Shown here: positions 26,712 to 35,579 of the stretch, piece by piece | How the letters are laid out: each line of letters opens with the position of its first letter | Position numbering within the stretch: the stretch's first letter is position 1 | NCBI RefSeq assembly: GCF_022180385.2 | Contig: NZ_BQME02000002.1 | Location: 1-64,000, forward strand | Length of the DNA stretch: 64,000 bases | Reading direction: 5' to 3' | Origin: Paenibacillus sp. L3-i20 | GTDB lineage: Bacteria > Bacillota > Bacilli > Paenibacillales > Paenibacillaceae | The notes under the pieces: model-generated | Databases searched by the model: none | The model's input: only the letters and a program-made list of their open reading frames with translations | What the model was told of the DNA's origin: nothing | Position numbers and translations under genes: made by a program

Positions 26712-27305
26712 ATGGTTCGTAAAGCACGTACGGAAATGATTGCGGAAACTCGGGCTAAGCTGGTAAGTGCGGCAAGATTAGCATTTGGTACAATAGGGTA
26801 CGCAGATACTTCCATGGATGAACTTACAGCATCCGTTGGTCTAACACGGGGAGCGCTTTATCATCATTTTGGAGATAAAAAGGGATTGTTAGAAGCTGTT
26901 GTCCAACAAATCGATGCTGAAATGGATAATAGATTAGCGGAAATTTCAAATGCTGCGGCAGGAAATTGGGAAGGTTTTGTAGGGCGTTGCGAAGCTTATC
27001 TTGCGATGGCGCTAGAGCCGGAAATACAGCGAATTGTGTTAAGAGATGCACCTTCGGTACTAGGGAGTACTTATTCCCAGTCATCACAGTCTCATTGCTT
27101 GGCGACCATGGCTGACATGCTGGAGCAACTAATGGATGAACGAATAATTGGTAAGACGGATAGCAAAGCATTAGCTCGACTATTGAATGGAGGACTAATG
27201 AATAGTGCGATATGGATTGCAAACTCCGAGGATGCAGAAGATGACTTAACTATGGCGTTAGATAGCCTTTCACTTACATTGAATGGATTGTTAATGAGGG
27301 TTTGA
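26712..27305 (+). CDS. TetR family transcriptional regulator
   Basis: A 197-residue repressor with an N-terminal helix-turn-helix: TSMDELTASVGLTRGALYHHFGDKKGLLEAV (about residues 36-66). The ligand-binding C-terminal domain is of TetR_C type. CAGGAGGCAC precedes the ATG. It is divergent from the MFS gene; the twin CATACG-N3-CGTATG palindromes in the shared promoter are its probable binding sites. It would repress both itself and the transporter until a ligand binds. Confidence 0.92.
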   Translation: MVRKARTEMIAETRAKLVSAARLAFGTIGYADTSMDELTASVGLTRGALYHHFGDKKGLLEAVVQQIDAEMDNRLAEISNAAAGNWEGFVGRCEAYLAMALEPEIQRIVLRDAPSVLGSTYSQSSQSHCLATMADMLEQLMDERIIGKTDSKALARLLNGGLMNSAIWIANSEDAEDDLTMALDSLSLTLNGLLMRV

Positions 27306-27344
27306 TTTAGCTTTTGATTGGAAGGACAAGGATTTCCAAATGTT

Positions 27345-27379
27345 TAAAAGAAGGCTGTCGAAAATATCTCGACAGCCTG
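27345..27379 (-). terminator. Terminator of the second MFS gene
   Basis: AGGCTGTCGA pairs with TCGACAGCCT. On the minus strand TTCTTTT follows. It may also stop readthrough from tetR. Confidence 0.75.
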
Positions 27380-27394
27380 AGCAGCGTTCACCTA

Positions 27395-28597
27395 TTATTT
27401 TGCCAAGCTGTTGCTTAATTGATTTTCTTTCCACAACACCGTAATGATTAAACCAATAAACATGATGACAGCAGCAAAGAGATACGGATAATTGATGTCT
27501 ACATCAAATAATATACCGCCTAATGCAGGCCCAACGATAGTGCCGAGGCTAGTATAGGTTGAGTTCATTCCGGCGATAAATCCTTGTTCTTTTTCAGCTG
27601 TTTTTGATAAATAACTCGTTAAGGCTGGCCGCAGCAAATCAAATGCGAGAAAGATGAAGCTAGTTACTACTAAAACGGCTATAAAACCAGAGATCATAGT
27701 TGATAATACTGCAAATACAACGCCAGCTATTAAGCATAGTTGAATGAGTTTCTTTTCACCAAGTTTATCTACCATTTTACCAAACATAAAGACCTGGACA
27801 ACAACCCCGAAGATTGAGCTTATCGTAATGACGATTGCAATATCTCGTGGAGTGAACCCGAATTTAGCATCAGAATACAGACTAAATACCGTTTCATATG
27901 CGGATAAACCGAAGGCCAGTACAAACACTAGAATAAAGGCAATGATATAAATCGGTTGAACGGAACGTTTAAGATCACTTAAGAAGCTGACATCCTTTTT
28001 AAGCTTAGTAATTTCCAAAAGCTCTTGTTTGGATAATGGCTCTTTTAATATAAATAGGGAAGAAATACATGTTAGTAATGCAAAGCCTCCAGCGAAATAG
28101 AATGGTGCACGAATTCCTAGCTCAGCAATAAAACCTCCGATACCTGGGCCGATAATAAATCCGAGGCTAATAGCGGCAGATATATACCCCATCGCTTTTG
28201 GTCTGTCTTCCACTGTTGTAATATCAGCAATATAGGCAGTTACACCAGGCATAATAAATGCACCAGCAATACCTCCTAAAATTCTAGATAAAAAAAGAAC
28301 AGAAATATCTGTGCCTAATCCAAAAATAACTTCGGATATACTGAATAGAAATAGGCCTATTACGATCATTTTTTTTCTGCCAAACGTATCAATCCATCGT
28401 CCTGCCAGAGGAGACATAAGTAGTTGAGCAAACGAAAATGCTGCAAATAGATAGCCCATCGTTTGGCCTGATAATTGCATACTATTCATAAAAGATGGCA
28501 TAACTGGGACGATGAGTCCGACCCCGAGAAAAACAATAAATATATTACTTAGCAGAATGAGTAAAACTGTTTTTTGTTCTTTTAAAGGCTTCTTCAT
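27395..28597 (-). CDS. MFS multidrug efflux transporter (NorA/Bmr-like)
   Basis: A 400-residue, 12-helix permease. Motif A GRWIDTFGRKKMIVIG (about 66-81) and the antiporter motif C GFIIGPGIGGFIAE (about 146-159) place it with drug:proton antiporters of the DHA1 group. The AGAGAGGTATTATTTT leader fits a ribosome binding site before the ATG. Upstream lie a 39-codon reading frame and an ACGAACGTTCGT palindrome of the kind bound by TetR-type repressors, so it may be inducible. Drug range cannot be predicted. Confidence 0.88.
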   Translation of the reverse strand: MKKPLKEQKTVLLILLSNIFIVFLGVGLIVPVMPSFMNSMQLSGQTMGYLFAAFSFAQLLMSPLAGRWIDTFGRKKMIVIGLFLFSISEVIFGLGTDISVLFLSRILGGIAGAFIMPGVTAYIADITTVEDRPKAMGYISAAISLGFIIGPGIGGFIAELGIRAPFYFAGGFALLTCISSLFILKEPLSKQELLEITKLKKDVSFLSDLKRSVQPIYIIAFILVFVLAFGLSAYETVFSLYSDAKFGFTPRDIAIVITISSIFGVVVQVFMFGKMVDKLGEKKLIQLCLIAGVVFAVLSTMISGFIAVLVVTSFIFLAFDLLRPALTSYLSKTAEKEQGFIAGMNSTYTSLGTIVGPALGGILFDVDINYPYLFAAVIMFIGLIITVLWKENQLSNSLAK

Positions 28598-28655
28598 AAA
28601 ATAATACCTCTCTCTGTAAAATCAAAGCTGTGAAATATATCTTGAAAATATGGTC

Positions 28656-28775
28656 TTAGTGGCGTTTAGTGTTTCCACTTTTCTCAAAAAGTCTCGATGG
28701 GCTTTCTGTGTCTTTGTCATCTTGTAAAACTTGGAGTAGGGGATCATTTTTTTCTTTAATCCCTCTATTTTTCAA
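28656..28775 (-). CDS. Possible 39-residue leader or remnant ORF
   Basis: A TTG start is preceded by AGAGGTGG. The product is hydrophilic (begins MKNRGIKEKNDPLLQ, ends EKSGNTKRH). It sits between an ACGAACGTTCGT palindrome and the NorA-like gene on the same strand. It could be a leader peptide or the stump of a lost regulator. No homology is recognised. Confidence 0.3.
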   Translation of the reverse strand: MKNRGIKEKNDPLLQVLQDDKDTESPSRLFEKSGNTKRH

Positions 28776-28794
28776 TACAACCACCTCTATCTTG

Positions 28795-28806
28795 ACGAAC
28801 GTTCGT
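28795..28806. promoter_or_regulatory. Palindromic operator ACGAACGTTCGT
   Basis: A perfect 12-bp palindrome overlaps a plus-strand TTGACG. AACGAACGTTCGTT-like palindromes are typical TetR/AcrR operators. It lies about 200 bp upstream of the NorA-like gene and just before the frame at 28812. Confidence 0.5.
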
Positions 28807-28811
28807 TAGTT

Positions 28812-29237
28812 ATGTTATCAAATTTATTATTTATAAGCAAATGTAATTTGCTTTTACTTCTTAAGGCCGATGCTCTAATACACACCCCAAAGTTATTCGA
28901 TGTGATGGAGTTCTTAAGTACTCATATAAATGAAACAGTGAGTGGATATGGGGTAAAGCAAGTCCAAACAGTTCAATGTGGAGGCACTACAGTAACTAGT
29001 CCATACAACTGGACAAAACTAAGACAAGATACTTCACCTAGCACCACATCTTTCGCTGAGGCAAAAACGATAGACATCCCACATCCGTATGGTAACTCAC
29101 AGTCATATGGTTACTATATCATTACTTACTATAATGTCTGGAGCAATTGGATGTCAGGAAATACTATTAATTTTTCTCTTACAACTAACAGCCCAGGTAC
29201 TGTGAATGGGTTTGTTGAACTGTACTTAAATAGTTAA
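28812..29237 (+). CDS. Hypothetical protein, possibly 5'-truncated
   Basis: An open frame of 141 codons without a clear ribosome binding site at any in-frame start. The C-terminal 90 residues look like a secreted beta-sandwich (TVQCGGTTVTSPYNWTKLRQD, SYGYYIITYYNVWSNW, FSLTTNSPGTVNGFVELYLN). The N-terminal hydrophobic stretch MLSNLLFISKCNLLLLL is not a normal signal peptide. I think the gene has lost its original beginning, in keeping with the other remnants around it. Confidence 0.4.
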   Translation: MLSNLLFISKCNLLLLLKADALIHTPKLFDVMEFLSTHINETVSGYGVKQVQTVQCGGTTVTSPYNWTKLRQDTSPSTTSFAEAKTIDIPHPYGNSQSYGYYIITYYNVWSNWMSGNTINFSLTTNSPGTVNGFVELYLNS

Positions 29238-29264
29238 AAAATGAATTAAAGGGGATGAAAGTTG

Positions 29265-29528
29265 ATGTGGAAAAGATGGGGAGTTTGGTTGCCAATATCA
29301 TATTTCGTACTAGCACTAATCGGTTTAACAGATGAAAAGCATATTCTATTATTCATCATTAGCCCACCTTCTTGGATAACAGAAGGACATTGGTTTGTAC
29401 AAAATGTAACACATCCTTCTAATATTCCTATATTTATCATTATTCTTGTGTGTTTAATTTTTTGGTGTTTAATAGGTTTGTTGATCGACGTGTTAATAAA
29501 GAAGATGAAGCGGAAACACGAAAACTAA
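29265..29528 (+). CDS. Small two-helix membrane protein
   Basis: An 87-residue protein with two hydrophobic segments (about 6-22 and 50-74) and a basic tail (IKKMKRKHEN). AAAGGGG lies 10 bp before ATG 29265; TTG 29262 is an alternative start adding one residue. No family recognised. It sits 27 bp after the hypothetical gene at 28812 and may be co-transcribed with it. Confidence 0.6.
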   Translation: MWKRWGVWLPISYFVLALIGLTDEKHILLFIISPPSWITEGHWFVQNVTHPSNIPIFIIILVCLIFWCLIGLLIDVLIKKMKRKHEN

Positions 29529-29635
29529 CGCAGTAGTGGCTCAATAATGTGGAAGGCATGGATGCATCTATAAACGATTTGGCATTGTGATGATGAGTAA
29601 TCCCTAACATATTTATCGTATAGAACCTCAGTATA

Positions 29636-29741
29636 ATGAGTGGCAAGGACTCTAACCGTCCCAAATATCAGGCTATGAGAATAATGCTACGTGATGGCGA
29701 TCTGTTATATCTGGATGCGCTTGATCGCTTGGGACGTGTAT
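29636..29741 (+). pseudogene. Serine recombinase (resolvase) fragment
   Basis: The frame reads MSGKDSNRPKYQAMRIMLRDG then DLLYLDALDRLGR, matching the resolvase-domain core (SGKDxxRPxYQ...LREGDxLxxxxLDRLGR). Neither the N-terminal catalytic serine region nor the C-terminal DNA-binding part is present. It runs into the 3' end of the convergent lipoprotein gene. This is a relic of a mobile element. Confidence 0.65.
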
Positions 29742-29755
29742 GCGCTTCTTCTATA

Positions 29756-31069
29756 TTATTTCATAAAATCAAAATTATTAATGGGTTCAAAATAACTTGA
29801 ATTTGCGTTGATTTGTTGAACGACTGTCTCGATTGCTCCCCAGTTTATTGGAAGGCTCTTTTTTTCTTGAATGTAATGTTTGAATTCTCGCTCTACTGCT
29901 TCGAATATTAGACGAAATGCATCGCCGCTTAGCTTATATGATTCTTTAATACGCTTTCCAGTATCCTTCCCTGCAAAAGACTCCATCTTAAATTCTCCGA
30001 TTGACTCCAGATCTGGATAAGTTACGAATCCGCTATCCCAAATATTATTTTTTATTTCTGATGCTGCTTCTTTACTTAATAAGTAGGTAATAATATTCCA
30101 TGATACATCAACATGTTTACTACTTGCATCAATAGACAATTCAGCGTTTAAGATGTAAGGATTAGCAGCTGGAGAGGAAGGATTATTTGGCAAGTCCATA
30201 ATGGCTAAAGTGTCTGGTGATTGTTGGTTTGCATGATAGGTGTGAATTTCGGACGCAAGACCTAAGAACATGCCAGTATCTTCTCTTTTCTTGAGGTCGA
30301 TATTAAAATCGTCTGCTTTAAATATTTTATTCCTGTAATCATCAAGTAATTGCTGAGCAAGATTACGCCATTCAGGCTGGTCAAGCAGAAGATGCCCTGT
30401 GTCGCTAATGAGCTGAAGTCCTTGTATACTTTTACCCCAAGAGGTATACCTTTCGTACCAAGAGTAAGAAGGATAATCGTATCCGTATAGAGTAGACTGT
30501 GTGTCTTGAAACTGTTGCGCTGTCATGCGGAATTGTTCCCAAGTCATAGGGCTCGTAGGCTCGGTAAATTCGTATTTAGTAAATAAATTGCGATTTACAA
30601 AAAGCACTCTTCGGTCAAAGGTTGGTGAAACTTTAAAAAGTGTACCATCTTGCTTCGTCGTTGAATCTATCATGTTTTGTTGTATTTCATTTAATGGTAC
30701 TTGGTCCCGTTCAATAAGGGGGGCTAGATCAACGAGTGGATGGTCACTCTTGTACTGAAACGCAACGGACATATCGAAATATAAATCTGCCTTCTGTTCC
30801 TCAATTATTTCAGGTATTCTCTCTTCCGACTTTTTGTCTTTAACACCTTCATTGTCGAGAATGGTATTTACACTGGATACTTCGAAAGTGATATGAGGGA
30901 ATTTCTTTTCCAGAAGTAATTTATAATCTGTAAAATAAGTTGCATTATAAGCTAATACTTTAACAGTAATATTTTTTTTCGTTTCATCTCCGATGCCAAT
31001 GATCGAGCAGCTGGAGCTTAAAATAGAGCTTATTAAGATGATCGAAAGTAAGGACAGTAATTTTCGCAT
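29756..31069 (-). CDS. Extracellular solute-binding lipoprotein, paralogue 1
   Basis: A 437-residue lipoprotein with signal and lipobox (ISSILSSSC, Cys about 21) followed by a family 1-type solute-binding fold. The N-terminal strand is NITVKVLAYN, with NRNLFTKYEF...PMTWEQFRMTAQQF in the centre and SWNIITYLLSKEAASEI near the C-terminus. No permease or ATPase gene is adjacent, which is unusual for an ABC importer component. It shares the layout and many segments with the genes at 32192 and 33592. It may act as a sensor or use a permease encoded elsewhere. AGAAGGGAAC is upstream of the ATG. Confidence 0.82.
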   Translation of the reverse strand: MRKLLSLLSIILISSILSSSCSIIGIGDETKKNITVKVLAYNATYFTDYKLLLEKKFPHITFEVSSVNTILDNEGVKDKKSEERIPEIIEEQKADLYFDMSVAFQYKSDHPLVDLAPLIERDQVPLNEIQQNMIDSTTKQDGTLFKVSPTFDRRVLFVNRNLFTKYEFTEPTSPMTWEQFRMTAQQFQDTQSTLYGYDYPSYSWYERYTSWGKSIQGLQLISDTGHLLLDQPEWRNLAQQLLDDYRNKIFKADDFNIDLKKREDTGMFLGLASEIHTYHANQQSPDTLAIMDLPNNPSSPAANPYILNAELSIDASSKHVDVSWNIITYLLSKEAASEIKNNIWDSGFVTYPDLESIGEFKMESFAGKDTGKRIKESYKLSGDAFRLIFEAVEREFKHYIQEKKSLPINWGAIETVVQQINANSSYFEPINNFDFMK

Positions 31070-31181
31070 AGTTATGTTCCCTTCTTATTTGATTGTGGTA
31101 ATAAGTCTCACTAACGGATTTTCCATCGACAGTCACAAAAGACACCAATGTTTCGAATAATAATAGAAGAGGTGATAATCA

Positions 31182-32084
31182 ATGATGAACAAAAAACATT
31201 GCTTATTTTGCAATGAACTTGTAACGATAGAGAATAGCGGTAACATAGATCATTTCTCAGGCTGTATGTGCGCACCGGAAGGACACTATAGTTTGGAGGG
31301 AGATACATATGCACGCATTCAAGGATTCCCGTATGCAAAAAAGAGGAAGTTATTGCCGTTTGTATCTGCCTATATTCGAGAAGAGTCTGCTCGCACGGGT
31401 TCCATTCATCTAACGATTGATGTAGTGGAGGAGATTGAGCAAGCATCGTTCATCCCGGCTACATTAGAAGAAAAGGGAAAACGGTTGCTAACCTTTTTGT
31501 ATGGAAAGTCAGAAAGTGCGGATGAACCGATCAATCTTCATCCATTATCGCAGCACTACAATTTGACATATTCGCCTAATCTCCAAGAATTTGTTTACAT
31601 TATTGAGTTATTGAAAGAAAGTGAGATGATCACAAGAGAAGGTTCGGTCTTAAAGCTAACAACGTTAGGCTGGAGTGAGGCAATGTCATTGTCTGGCGGG
31701 AAGAAGAGTAAGTCTTGCGTCATCCTGCTCAGTGATGAATCAGCTATACTAACAGATTGGACAACAAGTGTATTCCCTCGTATTGAACAGTGTGGATACA
31801 AAGTGGAGCTAATTGGGATTTCGGTACTTAGACGTATGGAGGATTCGACACTAAGTCGAGTATCTCAGTCTAACCTTGTAATCGCTGATTTAACAGAATC
31901 CGAACCAGAAATTTATTATGCTGCTGGGTATGCCAAATGCTCCTCTGTACCAACTATTTGGACGATGAGAAGTAGTGAAGCGGAGCAGCTTCATACACAA
32001 GGTGAATGGATTAGGCCTCTCCTTTGGGATGATGTTGAACAATTAACAGAGCGATTACAGATAAGAATAGAATCTATAACATAG
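31182..32084 (+). CDS. Cys-rich N-terminus plus nucleoside 2-deoxyribosyltransferase-like domain
   Basis: A 300-residue cytosolic protein. The N-terminus has CLFCNEL and later SGCMC, a possible zinc site. The middle is helical. From about residue 178 a Rossmann-like segment (KSKSCVILLSD, GYKVELIGIS) leads to SQSNLVIADLTESEPEIYYAAGYAKC, which matches the D-L-T...Y-E-L-G-x-A motif of deoxyribosyltransferase/TIR-like folds. The usual catalytic Glu is Ala here. It might bind a nucleotide rather than cleave one. AGAGGTG precedes ATG 31182 (31185 is also possible). It is oppositely oriented to the flanking lipoprotein genes. Confidence 0.6.
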   Translation: MMNKKHCLFCNELVTIENSGNIDHFSGCMCAPEGHYSLEGDTYARIQGFPYAKKRKLLPFVSAYIREESARTGSIHLTIDVVEEIEQASFIPATLEEKGKRLLTFLYGKSESADEPINLHPLSQHYNLTYSPNLQEFVYIIELLKESEMITREGSVLKLTTLGWSEAMSLSGGKKSKSCVILLSDESAILTDWTTSVFPRIEQCGYKVELIGISVLRRMEDSTLSRVSQSNLVIADLTESEPEIYYAAGYAKCSSVPTIWTMRSSEAEQLHTQGEWIRPLLWDDVEQLTERLQIRIESIT

Positions 32085-32100
32085 TTGAATGGTGCTTAAT

Positions 32101-32147
32101 AAAGGTCATCTCACAGCGGTTCGATTGAACATATGAGATGACCTTTA
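32101..32147. terminator. Bidirectional terminator
   Basis: AAAGGTCATCTCA pairs with TGAGATGACCTTT around a 21-nt loop. It separates the plus-strand gene ending at 32084 from the minus-strand lipoprotein gene ending at 32192. Confidence 0.8.
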
Positions 32148-32191
32148 ATGTGTTCAATAACGTTAGTATTCTAATAGTTGAGGTTGCCGCT

Positions 32192-33493
32192 CTAGTGGTC
32201 TGATTTAACGGCAATGAAATTACTGGAATCATTATTAATTTCTTGAACAACTACTGCAATTGCGTCTAGCACTTCATCCATATCTTTTTTGTTGTTAATG
32301 TAAGCATTAAATAATTCATCTACAGTAATATGCATTTTTCTCCACGCGCTTGAGGCTAAGTTGAAGGAGGGTGTAATCTTGCTTCCGGTTTCTTTTCCTG
32401 CGAAAGATTCTATCTTGAAATCGCCAATTGGTGCTAGGCCAGGATAGGCAACAAAACCAGCTAATAACCTTTTGTTTGTTATCTCAACAGCAGCTTCTTT
32501 GGTCATAAGATAAGTGAGTACTTCCCATATCTCATCTACGTATTTACTTGATTGAGTAATGGAGAAGGGACTGGTTGGAATAAAAGGATTAATTATTGGG
32601 TTTGAAGGGTTCGTTGGCAAATCCAAGATAGATAAAGTGTCAGTCGTCGCATTGACCGAAAGATAAGAATAGAGTTCAGAAGCATTGCCGATACTCATAC
32701 CTATATGTTTTATCTCTGTTTTGTTAGGACTTAATGGTTCAGCTCTCAATATTTTATTTTTGTAATCGTCGAGTAACTGTTGAGTTAAATCACGCCAATC
32801 AGGCTGATCGAGCATCAGTTGACCAGAATCACTAACAATTTGTAGCCCTTGAAACGTCTTTCCTATTTCTTCTAAAGCGAAATACCACGAATGTCGCTGT
32901 ATATCGTATCCAAATAGGCTGCTGTTTTTTTCTTTAAGCAGCTGAGCACTGTTACGGAAATCCTCGAAAGTCATTGGAGTTACTGGAACAGGAATTCCGT
33001 TTTTTTGAAATAGTTCACGATTAACAAAAAGAACTTTACGATCAAATGTAGGGGTGATGCTATTTAATGTACCGTCAATATTTGTCTCCGATTCAATGAT
33101 ATGTTGTTGTATTTCATTCAACGGTATTTGATCTCGGTTAATAAGTTGAGCTAGATCAACGAGGAGGACATCTTTATCGTACCATGATGGTTTAAGGTCA
33201 TAATAGAAATCAGGCTTCTCTTCTGCAATGATTTCGCTTGCTCGCTCTATTCTTTTTTCAATGGGGGTTTGTTCTTCTTGCCAAATGGTTTCAAAAGCAG
33301 TGACCTCAATATTGATATGAGGGAATTTTTCTTTTAGATGTTTAATTAAATCGGCAGATCTCGTTTCTGAGTTAGTTAACATTTTTACTGTAATATTTTT
33401 TTTGTCTTTTTTCCCGATACCAATGGATGAGCAACTTGTAGACAGAATAGATACAATTAAGAATACAGTAAAGATTGAAATAATTTTGCGCAT
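32192..33493 (-). CDS. Extracellular solute-binding lipoprotein, paralogue 2
   Basis: A 433-residue lipoprotein with lipobox SILSTSC and IGIGKKDKKNITVKML at the start of the mature chain. FDRKVLFVNRELFQKNGIPVPVTPMTFEDFRN lies in the centre, and WEVLTYLMTKEAAVEITNKRLLAGFVAYPGLAPIGDF near the end. It is closer to paralogue 3 than to paralogue 1. AGGGGGG precedes the ATG. It lies 98 bp after paralogue 3 on the same strand, so the two may be co-transcribed. No transporter subunits are nearby. Confidence 0.82.
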   Translation of the reverse strand: MRKIISIFTVFLIVSILSTSCSSIGIGKKDKKNITVKMLTNSETRSADLIKHLKEKFPHINIEVTAFETIWQEEQTPIEKRIERASEIIAEEKPDFYYDLKPSWYDKDVLLVDLAQLINRDQIPLNEIQQHIIESETNIDGTLNSITPTFDRKVLFVNRELFQKNGIPVPVTPMTFEDFRNSAQLLKEKNSSLFGYDIQRHSWYFALEEIGKTFQGLQIVSDSGQLMLDQPDWRDLTQQLLDDYKNKILRAEPLSPNKTEIKHIGMSIGNASELYSYLSVNATTDTLSILDLPTNPSNPIINPFIPTSPFSITQSSKYVDEIWEVLTYLMTKEAAVEITNKRLLAGFVAYPGLAPIGDFKIESFAGKETGSKITPSFNLASSAWRKMHITVDELFNAYINNKKDMDEVLDAIAVVVQEINNDSSNFIAVKSDH

Positions 33494-33591
33494 GGCTAAA
33501 TCCCCCCCTATTTTCTCTGGTAGGCTGACTAACTGGAGAAGTAGTATATAAGTTGTTACTTAACGATATTACGTGTAATCTAAAAACGCTC

Positions 33592-34884
33592 TTACGGAGC
33601 GGATTTGAAATTACTGGAATCCAAATTAATTTCTTTTACACCTTTTTCAATAGCAGCCCAGATTGTATCAAAATCAGATGTTTCCTGAATATAAGCTTGG
33701 AATTGTTCTTCCATCGCATTGTTCATCTTTTTATAAGCCTCTTGAGTTAGGAAGAAGGATTCATTAATCTTATTGCCAGATACTTTTCCAGCAAAAGATT
33801 GTATTGTAAAGTCCCCGATTGGTGCCATACCAGGATAAGTAACGAAACCAGACATTAACCTTTTGTTTGAAATCTCCAGGGCAGCTTCTTCAGTCATGAG
33901 ATAGGAGATAACTTCCCAAATTTCTTTGATGTAATTACTTGATGGAACAATGGAGAATGGACTAGTTAAGATGAAAGGATTGGCGATTGGGTTTGAAGGG
34001 TCAGTTGGTACATCTACGATAGATAATGTGTCTGCTGTTGCTTTAACCGAGAGATACGAATAGAGATCTGATGCATAGCCGGGGTTCAAAGCAATACGCT
34101 TTCGATCTGCTTTTTGCAGTCTAGTGTCTTCATCTCTCATTATCTTACTCTTGTAGTCATCCAGCAGTTGTTGAGCTAAATCACGCCATTCAGGTTGGTC
34201 AATCATTAGTTGACCATTATCATTAATAAATTTGAAACCTAGAAATTTTCGACCGACTTGCATCAGTGTAAATAACCATTCCTTTTGTTGGAGTTCATAT
34301 CCAAATAAACCCGGATTTTTTTCATTAATTAGTTTAGCACTCTTACGTAACTCATCAAAAGTCATTGGATTTACTGGCTCAGGAACGCCATTTTTCTGAA
34401 ATAATGCACGATTAATAAAAAGAACTTCTCGATCAAATGTAGCCGAAATAAAGTATAAAGTGCCATCATCATTTGTAGCTGATTCAATCATATTTTGTTG
34501 TATTTCATTAAACTGTGTTTGCTCTTGATTAATTAGCAGAGTGAGATCAACAAGTTGTATGTCTTCCTTGTACCACTTCGGGTCAAAGCCATAATAGAAA
34601 TCGGGTTTCTCCTCTGCAATGATTTCGCGTGCTCGTTCAATTCTTTCTTCATGTGGGGTAAATTCTTTTGACCAGACGGTTTCAAAATCAGTAACCTGAA
34701 AGTTAATACGAGGAAATTTTTCCTTTAGATGTTTCATTAAATCAGCTGATTTCGCTTTTGATTCAGTTAACATTTTTATTGTTATCATTTTTTTTTCTTT
34801 TTTTCCGATACCGATAGAAGAGCAGCTTGAAGAAAATACGGATACCAATAATAAGATGGTAATAATCGAAATGAGCTTGCGCAT
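33592..34884 (-). CDS. Extracellular solute-binding lipoprotein, paralogue 3
   Basis: A 430-residue lipoprotein with lipobox VFSSSC followed by IGIGKKEKKMITIKML. Same fold and motifs as paralogue 2 (FDREVLFINRALFQKNGVPEPVNPMTFDELRK; WEVISYLMTEEAALEISNKRLMSGFVTYPGMAPIGDF). TTAGGGGGAATC precedes the ATG. The first of the minus-strand pair; a long AT-rich region upstream probably contains its promoter. The substrate is unknown. Confidence 0.82.
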   Translation of the reverse strand: MRKLISIITILLLVSVFSSSCSSIGIGKKEKKMITIKMLTESKAKSADLMKHLKEKFPRINFQVTDFETVWSKEFTPHEERIERAREIIAEEKPDFYYGFDPKWYKEDIQLVDLTLLINQEQTQFNEIQQNMIESATNDDGTLYFISATFDREVLFINRALFQKNGVPEPVNPMTFDELRKSAKLINEKNPGLFGYELQQKEWLFTLMQVGRKFLGFKFINDNGQLMIDQPEWRDLAQQLLDDYKSKIMRDEDTRLQKADRKRIALNPGYASDLYSYLSVKATADTLSIVDVPTDPSNPIANPFILTSPFSIVPSSNYIKEIWEVISYLMTEEAALEISNKRLMSGFVTYPGMAPIGDFTIQSFAGKVSGNKINESFFLTQEAYKKMNNAMEEQFQAYIQETSDFDTIWAAIEKGVKEINLDSSNFKSAP

Positions 34885-35327
34885 GGATGATTCCCCCTAA
34901 TTTTTTATGTGCGATTAGTAATAGTAAGAGTGGAATGCATAAATATAAGTAGATCCCTTGTATGTTGTTCAGAAAGAATAGAGCGGTTAAGTTGATACTT
35001 TTTAAAGATAGAATAGAATATTTTTAGGAAAATGATAGTAATGAAGGAATGTCGATAATACACTTTTATAACTAAATTAATATATTTATAAAATTGGTTA
35101 CCAACTCCTTAAGTAGAAAATATTGTATATCCATATAGTACTTCGACACATTTTTTTCGTCAACCAGTTGCGCGGAATTGATCGGCAGGTGTGCTTTCTT
35201 AGGCGACTGGTTATGAGAAATCTCTCATGTTACCAACTGATTCAGTACATTGTCTTCTGGTTAAGTATGGATAAGAACAATTAACCTTAAAACAAAAAAA
35301 CAATGTATATTCAGGAGGAGAATAACA
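34885..35327. other. AT-rich intergenic region with a structured core
   Basis: No ORF with a ribosome binding site was found. The right half contains a long stem (AACCAGTTGC 35162-35171 with GCGACTGGTT 35203-35212), a second hairpin (ATGAGA / TCTCAT, 35213-35228) and a repeated GTTACCAACT (35097 and 35228). Confidence 0.5.
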
Positions 35328-35546
35328 ATGAAAAATAATAACCGTAAACAAAAGATGACGAAGCTGTTACTTACTGCTACTATGTGTGCATTACTAATGT
35401 TTACTGTAGTTGCTTGTAATAGTGGAGATCCGAATAATGCTAGTAACGGAGCAAACGATGGAACAAATAATGCACCGATGATTACAGAAGAACCGGAAGT
35501 GCCTAATGAACCAGAAACACCAGAGGATAGTACATCAACTCCATAA
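35328..35546 (+). CDS. Tiny Asn/Glu/Pro-rich lipoprotein
   Basis: A 72-residue protein. Signal peptide with lipobox FTVVAC (Cys about 27). The mature 45-residue tail is disordered and acidic (NSGDPNNASNGAND, EEPEVPNEPETPEDS). AGGAGGAGAATAACA precedes the ATG. No known function; such proteins may be spacers or wall-proximal sensors. A strong terminator follows. Confidence 0.75.
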   Translation: MKNNNRKQKMTKLLLTATMCALLMFTVVACNSGDPNNASNGANDGTNNAPMITEEPEVPNEPETPEDSTSTP

Positions 35547-35579
35547 GCAATAAAGTATACTTGTATAATATGCAAGTAG

